Of a stretch of DNA of 64,000 nucleotides, positions 13,501 to 25,500 are shown in pieces. Below the pieces are notes generated by a model. It ran no database searches. It was not told the DNA's origin and saw nothing but the letters and a program-made list of their open reading frames with translations. The position numbers and the translations under genes were made by a program. Source of the stretch: Notospermus geniculatus (taxonomy: Eukaryota > Nemertea > Pilidiophora > Heteronemertea > Lineidae); assembly GCA_002633025.1 (NCBI GenBank), contig NMRB01001592.1:1989-65988 (forward strand). Direction: 5' to 3'. Every line of letters starts with the position of its first letter. The first letter of the stretch is position 1.

Positions 13501-16500
13501 TAGTGCCAATGGCACTGTGCCCGCTTGGCTTTTTCGCACAGTGGTGGAAAGCATTTAAGCCATATCAGAATCCCATACAAGCCATCTTTGACAATATCTG
13601 TGACCAAAGCATACACATAGCAGATTTTGTGAGTTTGGTTTTGGCCTCCTGGTGGCAGAGTCAAGAATTAGATTTCACCAAAATTTCGTCAGGAAGTCAC
13701 CACAACCTAGAGGTAAATACATACAAAGGTTCAATACAATAGCTCAAACGATTATCAAAATATAGCCCTTTTAAGTTTTTCACAAAACGCCCCCTACCTA
13801 CCAAAATAGGAATCACATCNNNNNNNNNNNNNNNNNNNNNGCACCGAAACTTCGTGTGCAAGTCACCACAAGCTAGAGGTACATGCATACAAAGTTTCAT
13901 CGTGATAGCTCAAGCCATTCGCAAAATACAGGCCTTTGAATTTTTTCACAAAACGCCCCCTACTGGCCAAAGTAGGAATCGTATCGCACCCAAAATCGAA
14001 CTTGACCTAGATTTTGTGGTCATACACACCCATATGCAATATGAAAATGATCGGTCAAAAACTGAAGGCGCTATCCATCTGACAAGGGAAAAGTTTACGG
14101 ACGCACGCACGCACGCACGCACGCACGCACTAACGCACGCACGACAGACCACCACTAAAGGCGCCAAGCACAGCATAAGCCCTTTTGGCCTATGGGCCAA
14201 GCGGGCTAAAAACAGGGCATTAATACAAAGCCCACTTGACCCTCTCAGAGGGACAACCCAAGTCTATTGATCACCTCCAAGCTGTTGATAAGGTACATTA
14301 CAATGCCTCGTCAGCAGTTTTGGCAAATGAAAATTTGTGCATCAGATTCTGCTGAGAGTGAGACTGACAGCCTGTTGGCAAAATGGTGTCTCTTGTTGTT
14401 GAAAGCAGCTTGTCGAGAACTTGAAAAAAAAGTTTTTGTTTTTGTCTGATATCAACAACGGTAGAGGTTTCACCCAACTTGACACTTCAGCCCCGATCTC
14501 CTGAACCATCGATTTAGAATTCAGTGGACGTTGCTCATTCACTGCCCGACCCTGATCATTTCTGGTCAATACCATTTGTGTGGCAGTCTATGAAAATCCG
14601 TCGGATGTCGCATTTGAGGAAAGTATTAATAGCCTTGGTGAACCCGCACATTTCAACAGCTGAAATGCTCATGGTAAACAGTAGCAGATTAATGTACAGG
14701 AACAACCCTTGTTGATCACTCAGCGACTTCAGACGGGTTAAAGGAGTGTTGGTTATAGGTGTGTTGGTTATAGGAAAACCCATCGAAAAGGGAAACCTTC
14801 GATACCTTTGAAACCTTCGATAGGAAAACCCATCGAAAAGTTGGTTATAGGAAAACCCATCGGATGTCGCATTTGAGAAAAGTGTTAATGGCCTTGGTGA
14901 ACCCACACATTTCAATAGCTGACATGTACTTTGTAATACATTGTCGGTAAACAGAAGCAGATCAATGCACAGGCAATCTGACAGCCCTTGTTGATCATTC
15001 AGCGACATCTGACAGGTTTTCCCAGACCGCCACACATTTATACAAATGGGTGGTGCGAGACCAGATAGGAAAAGACATCTGCCTAGAGTCTGACACTGAC
15101 GGTGTGACTTGAACCATGAACCTCATGATCACAAGCCAGAGACCCAAACCACTAGACCAACACAGCTCACGAAATTGGATAACTGCTGTGACAGACAAGG
15201 TGAGGTTTACTTAAGTACCGGTATAATACCAGTCAATAATTATAATCACACCAGTTTTTATAGCACAATAAAAGAAATATCCAATTTTCTCATATCTCTT
15301 TTCTACAGCTCCATCGATTTTCTTTGAAGTTCTCTATATGTGTCGTGATAGGAGGAAGCTCATCAACACAGACAGATTTATTGGAAATTTACAACACAAT
15401 ATTGTTAATTTGAAAAAGATAGTGTTGCTGTGATTAGATGACAAATGCGTTCAAGGTTGATACTGCATTCTCTCTTTGTATTTCGTCAGTCATTCCACCT
15501 GTTGTACATGTACATGGAAATGTACATTGTAATGAAGTTTTTAGTTGAAAACAGAATTCTGTAGAATGAGGACAAATTTTGTGTACATTTCGCTCCATAC
15601 ATGTACGTATATTAGGATCCGTGATAACTTGCTGATCTCAACCTCCCTATGTAGTAATATTTAGCAGTACATGTACATCACTCATCCACGCATCCAAAAA
15701 TCTATTTTTGACGCAGGTCAATTAAGTCAGTCTATTTCCAAGTGCATCAAACAACTGATAGGTGGCAGCACACAAAAGGCACATGCAAACACAGAAGGAA
15801 ACACTCCGTTGTTTATAAGTCATTTCAGGAATGCAATAGGGAGTTTGAGATCAGCGACTTATCACTGATCCTTATACGTATACTATACGGCTAGATTTCT
15901 GTACAACGAGGACAAATTTTGTGTACATTTCAATCCGTATACGTGTAAGGATCCGTGATAAGTTGCTGATCTCAAAACTCCCTAATGTCAAACTCAGGGC
16001 ATTATAACTACTCATCAAACAATACTGGGTGATATTTACTTATTGTAGGAGGAAACCGAAGCACCCAGAGAAACAATGCTATGAACAAAGAATAACAAAT
16101 GCTTTTACTTCAATTTTTCTATATAAATGCACTAGGCAATGCTGTACAAACCTGAAGTAAAAGCACTTGCTGGTTTTTATTCATATGACCCATTGTGACA
16201 CAAAACCCACACCAAAATTTCACACCCGACTTCCTGCCTTCCGGACGGGCATCGATTCTGTTGTTGAAGCAGACGACAGCCCACCAATGACAACCAATCA
16301 ATCCCGACATTACACAGTCGATTTAATTGGAATCAATTGACCTTGTACTGTACCAATATTGGCCTGTCACATTCTCTATTATTTATGGCATTACGGGAAC
16401 AGTTTTCAAATCGTACATCTCCCAATACGGCAATTTCAGAGCGGATCAATTTGATATTGGACTATAAATAAGGATTAGTTGTTCTCTATATCATGAGGTA

Positions 16501-19500
16501 CGGAAACCTAGAAGATTATGAACTATCGCTGCGTTGGAAACATAGTTCTCGCTGAAGGAAAATTTTCTAGTTTAAAGAACACTGCTGGCACTATATTCTG
16601 TTCCACATATTGATTTGTAACAATAACACTAGAGGGCATCACTGGATACTCATAAACTTTTTGATTTTGGTGGTGCATTTTTACTTACCCTAGTTGACAG
16701 ATGCACAATTTCCACTGTATTTTACCCCCACCCCCCACCCCACCACTGTCAAAATCCTGCTATTGCAGTGAAAGTCGTGCACACAAGCCACCTGAGAAAT
16801 TGCCCTAAAGTGCCATCTGGCATCACACACGGTGGTGAACCGAGGTAAAGCACTTAGTAAATTGCCTGCAAAATCTCATCTTGCCCTGATAAACTTTCCT
16901 ATCCACCTCGATCAAATGACGTAGTCGAAGGGCAAAGTGACCGCAGGCCTTGAATGGTCAAATCACTTCAAAACATACTTCTTTATAAGAAATCTTACCT
17001 TTGGCAAGCAGGAAATCAGCAAACTCAAGAGACTTAGGAAGCATAGCACCATCAGGAATGGCAGGACCGAACGGAGGGACTTCTTTGGAGCGTGACACAG
17101 CAATGCTGGAAAAGATGAATATATGGCATTATTAATGAGGTACCAGCAAAACTAATCCGTGACACGGCGCTGACTATCAACCAGGTCAGAACTGCGTCAC
17201 TGAAAGTGAGGCCAACGATGTTTTCCAATTAATTCTGAATAGCACACACCGTTTCTAAGCCAAATATAACTATAATCATTGCACTCAATTTCTAATTTTA
17301 TAAGTTCTAGAATGTTAACATAAAGTCTTTTTCATTTTAACAAGAATTGTTGTACAATCGGCAGCAGAAGGGTTAATCTGAATAAATCCTCGAGAAGCCC
17401 TATTCCATCCATCATGCAACAACGTGCATGTAAAGAATCGTGAGTCGAGACACCATGAAAAACAAAACTAACTCAATTCTCAGGGGCTATTAAGCTAAAT
17501 TTGAGTTCATCAGACACTATTTCAGACAATATAGCGGCTTACATCGCGATGCATCCCATCAGGATGGTAAACGACGGCATCTGATGCCAGATTTTTTCTC
17601 AAAGCATACTATAGGCAAAAGAGAGATGGATGATTCAGTAACAATAGCGAGGTTTTTAGTACCTCTCCGACTCCGACTTCAACTACGAGAATGAATTGCA
17701 GTCCGGTATGGACATCCTTGATGAAAACGATTTGATAGACGTTTTCAATTCGTCAAACACCATAAATTGAAGGCAGAAAAATTTTGCTTTATAAATCGGA
17801 AGTGCGGATAAATAATGAATATTGAAGTCGTAATCCTAGTCATTAATACACGACTTGAAACACGACTATAATATTTGCGCGATTTATACTTCTGATTACG
17901 AGTCAAAATTATTCTGCCACAAAGTTATGGCATTTTATGATTTGCAAACGTCTATTAAATCATTTTTATCAAGGATGTCTACAGCGGACTGCAATTCATT
18001 CTGGTAGTTGAAGCCGGAGTCGGGAGTCAGAAAGGTGCTAAACCTCGCTAATGGCCAATGCAACAACTGATTGCAAACTAACTCAAATTTAGACTAGAGT
18101 ATAGACAAATCCCAAATTGACGTAAACGGGAAAGATCTGCGCACTTCCGCTGAAATAGCAACAAGAACCTCGGTCTGAAACTGAATGACGTGACGCAACC
18201 CCACGACAGTGACTTGGACGACGTTACGTCAGAGTTGACCATTGCTGAATCACGGATTGCGTCACGTCAGCTGGTTTCAGATCGAGGTTCTTGTTGCTAT
18301 TTCGGCGGAAGTGCGCAGAACTTGGAATTTGGGATTTGTCTATTGAAAGAGATTTTGTAGGTGCACCCAAGGTCATTTTCATCTCTATTTTATAAATGGT
18401 GTTCCATCCTTGAAGTAGATTTGAAGACTGCCAAATAAAACATCCTTCTGGCGGAATATGATTTCCCCAAACAAGCTTGGATCTAATCATGGATACAGCC
18501 ATTGTGCGATTCTATTCATATCAGCGACACATCCATGATGATTCTATTTGATTTAATCAAGATGGTGTCCCTTCATATTGTACGCCATTGTACTCTCGCT
18601 TGACGTACTGTACCCTCGAGACCGTCAAAGCCATGGTATCCGATCCAATCAGCTCGTCTATCACTGGTCGCACAATGATCGGGAAGCGCTTGTCAAGAAG
18701 TGATAAACAATGATTTTCCCTGGTGGGAAAGTTCCGTATTATCAAATGATAATCGTCGGCGTTCAGCAAATATCACAAGCAGAATCATGTCTTATTTTGA
18801 AAGTTAGGCCCAACTGCATGTAAATACAAAATGCATCGTTATTGTTATCAATTATTTCATTGGAGAAAACTCATCTCTTGTTTGTTTTAGAGGTCTTGCA
18901 GGATAACACATTTTAGCTCCATCCTCGCTGGTTTGGTGTCGTAACAGCCCTCCGCCTCGGGAATTCCTTAACCATGGTTAACCCTTTAGGCCTGAGACTT
19001 TTTGCTACGTATGTTCTGTGAGCCTCAGAGGTTTTCAGCAAATATCTCTAATTCATACATCTGATGTTTGCTATCAACCAAAACCTTAGAACGGCCGCTT
19101 ATGAAATCCTAGACCGGTCAGTGCCGCCCTATGCAATGTCTGAGTCATCATATGGCTGAAACTACAAGACGTCGTGGGATTTTCAAGGTGGCCGGCCACA
19201 GCCGTTATAGGGCCTGAAGGGTTTAATTCCTGAGGCGGGACTCACTTGGGTGGAAATTTTGTCAAAAGCAGACATGAGATACATGTTGTATTTATTTCTA
19301 AGTTTGAGATAATTCAGAATAAGACCTCACTATCGACCATTATTTGCTTACCCAGGACTCGTTGGGTGCAGCAGAAATTATGCCCAAACCATGGGTGAAG
19401 CGCCTCTGGATGTGGCCACATTTTTGGTACACCCTGCTGGTCCCTTGGTTACAAAACCAACGTCCTTCGGCTCAGCCTTTTAGTTCTAATGTAGGCGACC

Positions 19501-22500
19501 TTCTCCCAACCAACAGGCTAGGAGAAACCATTTCACACATTCATCAATAATCGCAGAGAAAACTGGCAACTTCAATCATTATTCAAATCGTTAGTGACAA
19601 TTCTGAATCAGGCCAAATCCCATTTGTGAAGGATTGCCCTTCAAATCTACAGGCGACTGTCAAACTGTTAAACGAACTGTCAAAATTATAACACCATCAG
19701 TATCGGTTTCCTTGAAAAGTATGAATACTAAGTTACCGATCAGTGAGCAAGGACGAGGTACTGTATTGAACAGTCACACATGCTGATATTACCGGTACCA
19801 AAAATATATAGGGCAAGTTCATGAATTTTTTTTTTATGTTAGCCAATAACGGCTATTGATTCATGCCTGTCCCACATGGTTAACTTTTTTTTCATGCCAA
19901 AGGGGCTGTTCGTTTTCGTCACTTGAGGAAACTGAGTAGTGATTCTTGGGAAAACGGAAAAGGCTATGCACTTGCAAATTGCCGGGATTATTTGTTGTGC
20001 TGTACAGAATAATCGCTGCAATTTGCAGCTTCATAGCTTTCTCCATTTTCTCAAGGATTACAACTCAGATTTCTCAATTGTTGAAAACGAACAGCCCGTT
20101 TTGTATTCTAAAATGCCTTGAACCTAGAAAATTAATGCATGACCAAAACGATTCAACCCCATTTTTGGCAGGTCCCAAATTCACACCACCCATTAAGTCA
20201 ATAGTCTATAGCCAAAAAGAGGCTCGTGGTTTTTCCAATGAATTGTGGCATTTTAGAATGCCAAGCCAACTCAATTTATTTAAATGTCAAGATTTCCAAT
20301 TGTCTAAAATGTCACAAAAAGCCACCAAGTCAGACATCTCTGGGAGATGGAGCCAACTTTGCTTTAAACTGATGCCGTTTTGATAAACCGGCAGAAGAAA
20401 CCAGAGCACACAGCGGCCAAACGAAGCCTCTCATGTCACCGTCAACAGCTAGGTTACACTTCAAAGGTAAGATTGAGGTAATTGTCCCAGCAAGGAGACA
20501 ATTAGGAAAAGCCAACATCAAGGTAAATAAGAAATATGATAATCTTCTTCACCGCGTGTTAACATGCTTCGATCAATTTTTCATACATCCAGAAGTACCG
20601 GTACAGTCACGACACTGACAGTATGTAAATAGACGGTTAACCCTTAAAGTGTCACTCTCTTGGCCATTATCACCCTATGTGCATTCCAAATTTTGTAAAG
20701 TAGGGAGTGTTTTTAGGCTTCAAATCGGTGTCCGTGAGGCCCCTATTACATAGAAGTATACGGTATACGAAAACGCCGGTTAACAAAGGCCTCAAATGGA
20801 TTCACGACCGTGAAGCCATTGTTAACCGGCGTTTTCGTACACCGTATACTTCTGTGTAATAGGGGCCTGATGGACCAATAGGCCCACTTTATTATTTCAA
20901 TGTCACCCTCGGGATTTAGCACTCTTCACCGATCGGCCTCGGAGACCACGAGGAATTCAGAGCATCCACTTTAGAGCCCTGCTTTGAGCCCCTTGCAGGT
21001 GCCAGAAGTGTGAAATGGACTATGGTGGTCTGGCCTGGGGATTGCTACCTTTAGCTTGGCAAGTTTTATGTCCAAGAGGACTGGGAACGAGTTGTTCTTT
21101 ACCCTGCAATAGGGGGTCAGATTCTTCAAATTCACTCTTCAGATTCTGCAATAGGGGCTCCAATCCACATTAGGGGAGCCTATAATTTGTATTCAGAATG
21201 CACATGAGTTGGTGTTTACGTGGAGTGTGAACCCCCGAGACATTCCATTTTTATTTGTTTTTACGCCTGTTTCTTGATCCCCGTATTGAACATCTTATTG
21301 AAGGCAAAGGTTATCAGGAACCCTTCAGACTTGAATCAATAGGGTTTCTAAAGGGCAAATAGGCGTACACACTCAGCTCAGGAGAGGTCTGAGTAGGAGC
21401 ACAATACCTTGGGTATGGGCTCCAAATGACTTGTGCCCTGGCAATGAAAATATCAGGCCAACTCAAATTTACGGATGGAGCCAGCTGGCATCTTCTACAA
21501 TATGCAACTGACACCAAGAACGGTAAACCAGACAAATAACAGATCATGAGACGTGCTGAAGACACACGTCAAAACGACGGTAAACAAGGTTCTTTTGATT
21601 ACTCCTAAATCCCGAGTCGAGGGTCCAGACTAGAGCTGTCTCAAGATCGCATTGTCGGGGAAAGAACAGCGTCAAGTGCCACTTGAATGATAACAGATGA
21701 TTTGGACGGAGGAGAAGTAGAGTCTCTAATCAGTGTGATTGGATGAAGCATTCGTATAATGATACTTGATGGATTATATAATTGGATGGTCCAACGGGAC
21801 AGTCACATCTTTAATGAGGACAGATTGGCGATATTGTGTTTATTGGTATTTTTCATTTGAGACAGAGACACACCTCACCAGGCCTTTCATTTGAGACAGA
21901 GACACACCTCACCAGGCCTTTCCGTTTGACAGGCGCGAAAATGCATGCGCCTTGCAAACAATAGAAATTCTATTGTTTGCAAGGCGCATGCATTTTCGCG
22001 CCTGTCAAACGGAAAGGCCTGCCTCACAGAGTCAGACAGTGTACCATGGACAAGAAGACACTGACGAATATTCGGTTATGGTGTCAGCCTGCCTGACAGA
22101 TATTTGGGGTTCCCTGAACTTTAAGATTCCCTGAAGAATATTTCTTAATGGACAACGGAATGATAAGTTCAGAACTGATTAAGATTCAGTGAAGGGTGAT
22201 TCATACTCCGCCGCACGACCATCGTTGGTGACCGATTGCACGATCTCGCGTTTGGCATCCGATCGCAAGACTGTAGTTACTTGAGTCATTTCATAACGGG
22301 TAGCCGTCGCTGAAGTACGCTGGAATACGAGTCAACTCAGCGAAGTCGGCGTCCAGATTTTGATCGCGCGTTGGTCGCCAATGGTTGCGTGTCAAAGTAT
22401 GAACTAGGCTTTACTGTTGTGCAATTCTGACAGATGTTTGAGTTTGCCTGGAGAACATTTCCTCACAGACAATGGATGAGATAAAGAAACTACTGACGAA

Positions 22501-25500
22501 AATTCATTTAATACTGTTCTATCCTGACTGACAGATACTTGAGGTTCCCTGAAAAACATTTCCTTACGGACAGTAGAAGAATATGTGAGCCGCTCCAGCA
22601 AAAGCAGACGCTTTTTGCAAGTGATCATCATTGGTCATCAGTTTACCCAACTATTATCACTGCTGTCCACTACTATTGTAAACCTGCATCAATGTACATT
22701 TCAGCTGTTGTGCTGCAAGGCCGTTAACCCTTTCCTCCGTTTGCAACAAGCGTCTGCTTTTCCTGGAGCGGCTCACATATAACAACATCTGCCCATCCAC
22801 TAAAACAGCTCTTCAGTGATTCCCAACTGTGAGACAGAAATAATCAGACGAATTCGCAACAGAACATTTTTCTATAGAAGTGACTGACAAACACCACTCT
22901 CATCCCAAAGCCACAGTAGGCCAGCACCAGGCAGGGTTTTCTTTGCCGCTACCAATATCGATCTAGGACAACCGACAAGCCTCCCAGTCACAGACACATA
23001 CGCAAAATCCCCTCATTTAATTTTCACCGAGAACGGAAGTGCCAATCACCACCAGCGGAGGAAGCATTTGTTTGGCTGAGAGCTAAAACGAGACTCGATT
23101 AATATCCGTCTTGAAATACGAAAGGAAACGAGCCTTGATCCACAAATCGCTTGAATCTTCAATAGAAGGAGATGAGAAAAGTTGGCCTTTATCCCAGCTG
23201 GACAAAGAGGTGTAGGGTATGTTGGAAGACCTCAACTGGCCTTTCTAGGCGAGTGGCGAATTAACCCCTTCAGGGCCTACCCACTCCCTTGGTCTCATAT
23301 TTTTTATTACGGAGCAAAGATCATGAACGTCACCTGAAAACTTGCAACAAAAGTAAGAAGCATTTGGCTCAGATCGCAATATAATGTTGGTATTTTGTAT
23401 TTGTATTTTGATTTTTCCGTGAAGGCCGAAGCCATATATTGGCCCTAGTATGGAAGAGGCCATCTCAAGCTACTCATGTTCCTCACTTGGATGGGGTATT
23501 TTACTAGCCCTTGCAAAGAAACGAGGATATATAGGAATCCACTTCCAAAATTTCACAAATTTTCTACCCCAACCGGGGTCTTCCTCAGGCACTTTTCAGT
23601 ATGGAACTCCAGAAAAGACTGAGACTTGCAAAGAAACAAGGTACAAGACACCACGGCTTACTGTCCCATGGGATGGATGCGAAGAGCCGGGAATGAAATC
23701 CCAAATGGCCCGGGCTGGATTCGAACCTGTGACCTGCCACTTGCTGAGCGAACGCGATAACCACTCGGCTATCAAGGCTCCTATAATGTTGGTAATTTCA
23801 GTTCTTTTTGAACATCAGATGTCTCTGGGCATTTCTGAAGAGCTTACCAAAACGCCTTAAGTTTTGGTCTGGCACTGATAGGATTAATCAGAACTTGTTT
23901 CCAGAGGAAACTGCTGCAAGTTGCCAAATGGTGTTTGAACCATATGAAATATTGGCCGTAATACATACTGATACAAACACTTACGTATATTTTTAAGATC
24001 TTACCTGTAGCGGACATTGTCTGTATTTGGATTGTGAGCTTGAACGATGATGAAGACATGTTGGAAGTGTGAACGGACTGTTTTTGGCGTGAACGGCAAG
24101 GCACCTGGTTCTTGGAAAATTATTGTGACAATGTCGTTGCCGACATGGCATTTTCTCAAAAGCTGAAAAAGATGAAATAGTTCTATATATATACACCAGC
24201 CTTTTTATCATCCTTTGATGATAAAGTTTGACATATGGCTTCCAGACTTTTTAATGTAATTGATTTTGACGGAAAAATTTCTGCAAAAGACAGTGCATTT
24301 GTTCTTAAGGCCAAAATATGAACATACATTTAACCACTTCAGGGCCAATGCTTGGTAAGAACAGGGGCAGATCCAGGATTTGGGAAGAGAGGCGGCACCC
24401 TGTGCTAGGAACATTGAAATTTGCATCCAATTCCAGAATTTCACGGTCGATTTTTCAGATTTGTTGGCCAAAAGGAGAGGCGTGCGCCTGGTGCCCCCCT
24501 CTGGATCTGCGCCTGATGGACACTGCGCCATTTTAATGGAAAACTGCATTATAAGGTACATTGCAACTATCACATCTTCGCCCCAGTTTACAAGGTCGTG
24601 GCACTCTTCATAATAAGATCAAAATCTGAAACTTTTTCCAGTATATGTGAGCCGCTCTGGCAAAACCAGACGCTTGTCGCTCTCACCTGGCAGGTTGAGA
24701 TCAAATGTTCTTCATTTTTAATATTGTCTGTCTGTTATGAAATTTGACAGAATCTATTTTTTCCATTCCCTCCTGGTGTCATCTTAGTTCGTTTAGGCTC
24801 AACTTCTGAGCGACAAGCGTCTGGTTTTGCCAGAGCGGCTCACATATAGCGCTTTTCACATTAATACACGGTCTCAACTTCAAATTGTTTGTCTAGTTTC
24901 TCCAAAACCTTTCTGTATACCTCAAGTAGTAGCTCATTCATCACTTGATCCTTTCAGACCATGAAACAGAAACAGATTTCTAAAGGGCGGTGCACACTTG
25001 TGATTTTTCGAGCAATTTTCTAGGCGACTGGCCTTGCGACCACAGCAGCGACTGAACACATTTTTAGTTTTTGTTGACTCGTTTGCAACAAATGCGTCCT
25101 TGGAAGATCAGTGATGTCGCGGATGACGTCACTGAACGACCTCAAAGGTAATTATCGCATGCGACGTAGTAGTCGCATCGGTAGTCGCCCCCATTTTAGT
25201 CGCACGTGTGTGCCGCCCTTTAGGTGAAAGACATGGGGTCGTATTTTAGAACGTTCCTTAACGTTAAGGTTGACCTTAAGTCAATTGTAAAACCATCGAG
25301 AACAATAGATTTAAGGTGGACCTTAACGTTAAGGAACGTTCTAAAATACGGCCCATAGCTTCCTACCAGATTTGAACCCCGCGACGGACCCTCGCATTAG
25401 ACGAGGTTCAGCCCTTTCAAACCAGCTGAGAATACAAATTGGCAACTCTGCCCGGAATCAAACCCATGACCTCTCCGTCTCAAGTCTGATACTCAACCAC

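Noticed and set aside
13946-14270. Frames with ARTHARTHA or ACVRACVRA repeats
   Set aside because: Translations of the ACGC microsatellite inside the HINE-like element.
19946-20383. 145-codon plus-strand frame
   Set aside because: First half is the palindromic MITE at 19902-20097, the remainder is unremarkable; no domain seen.
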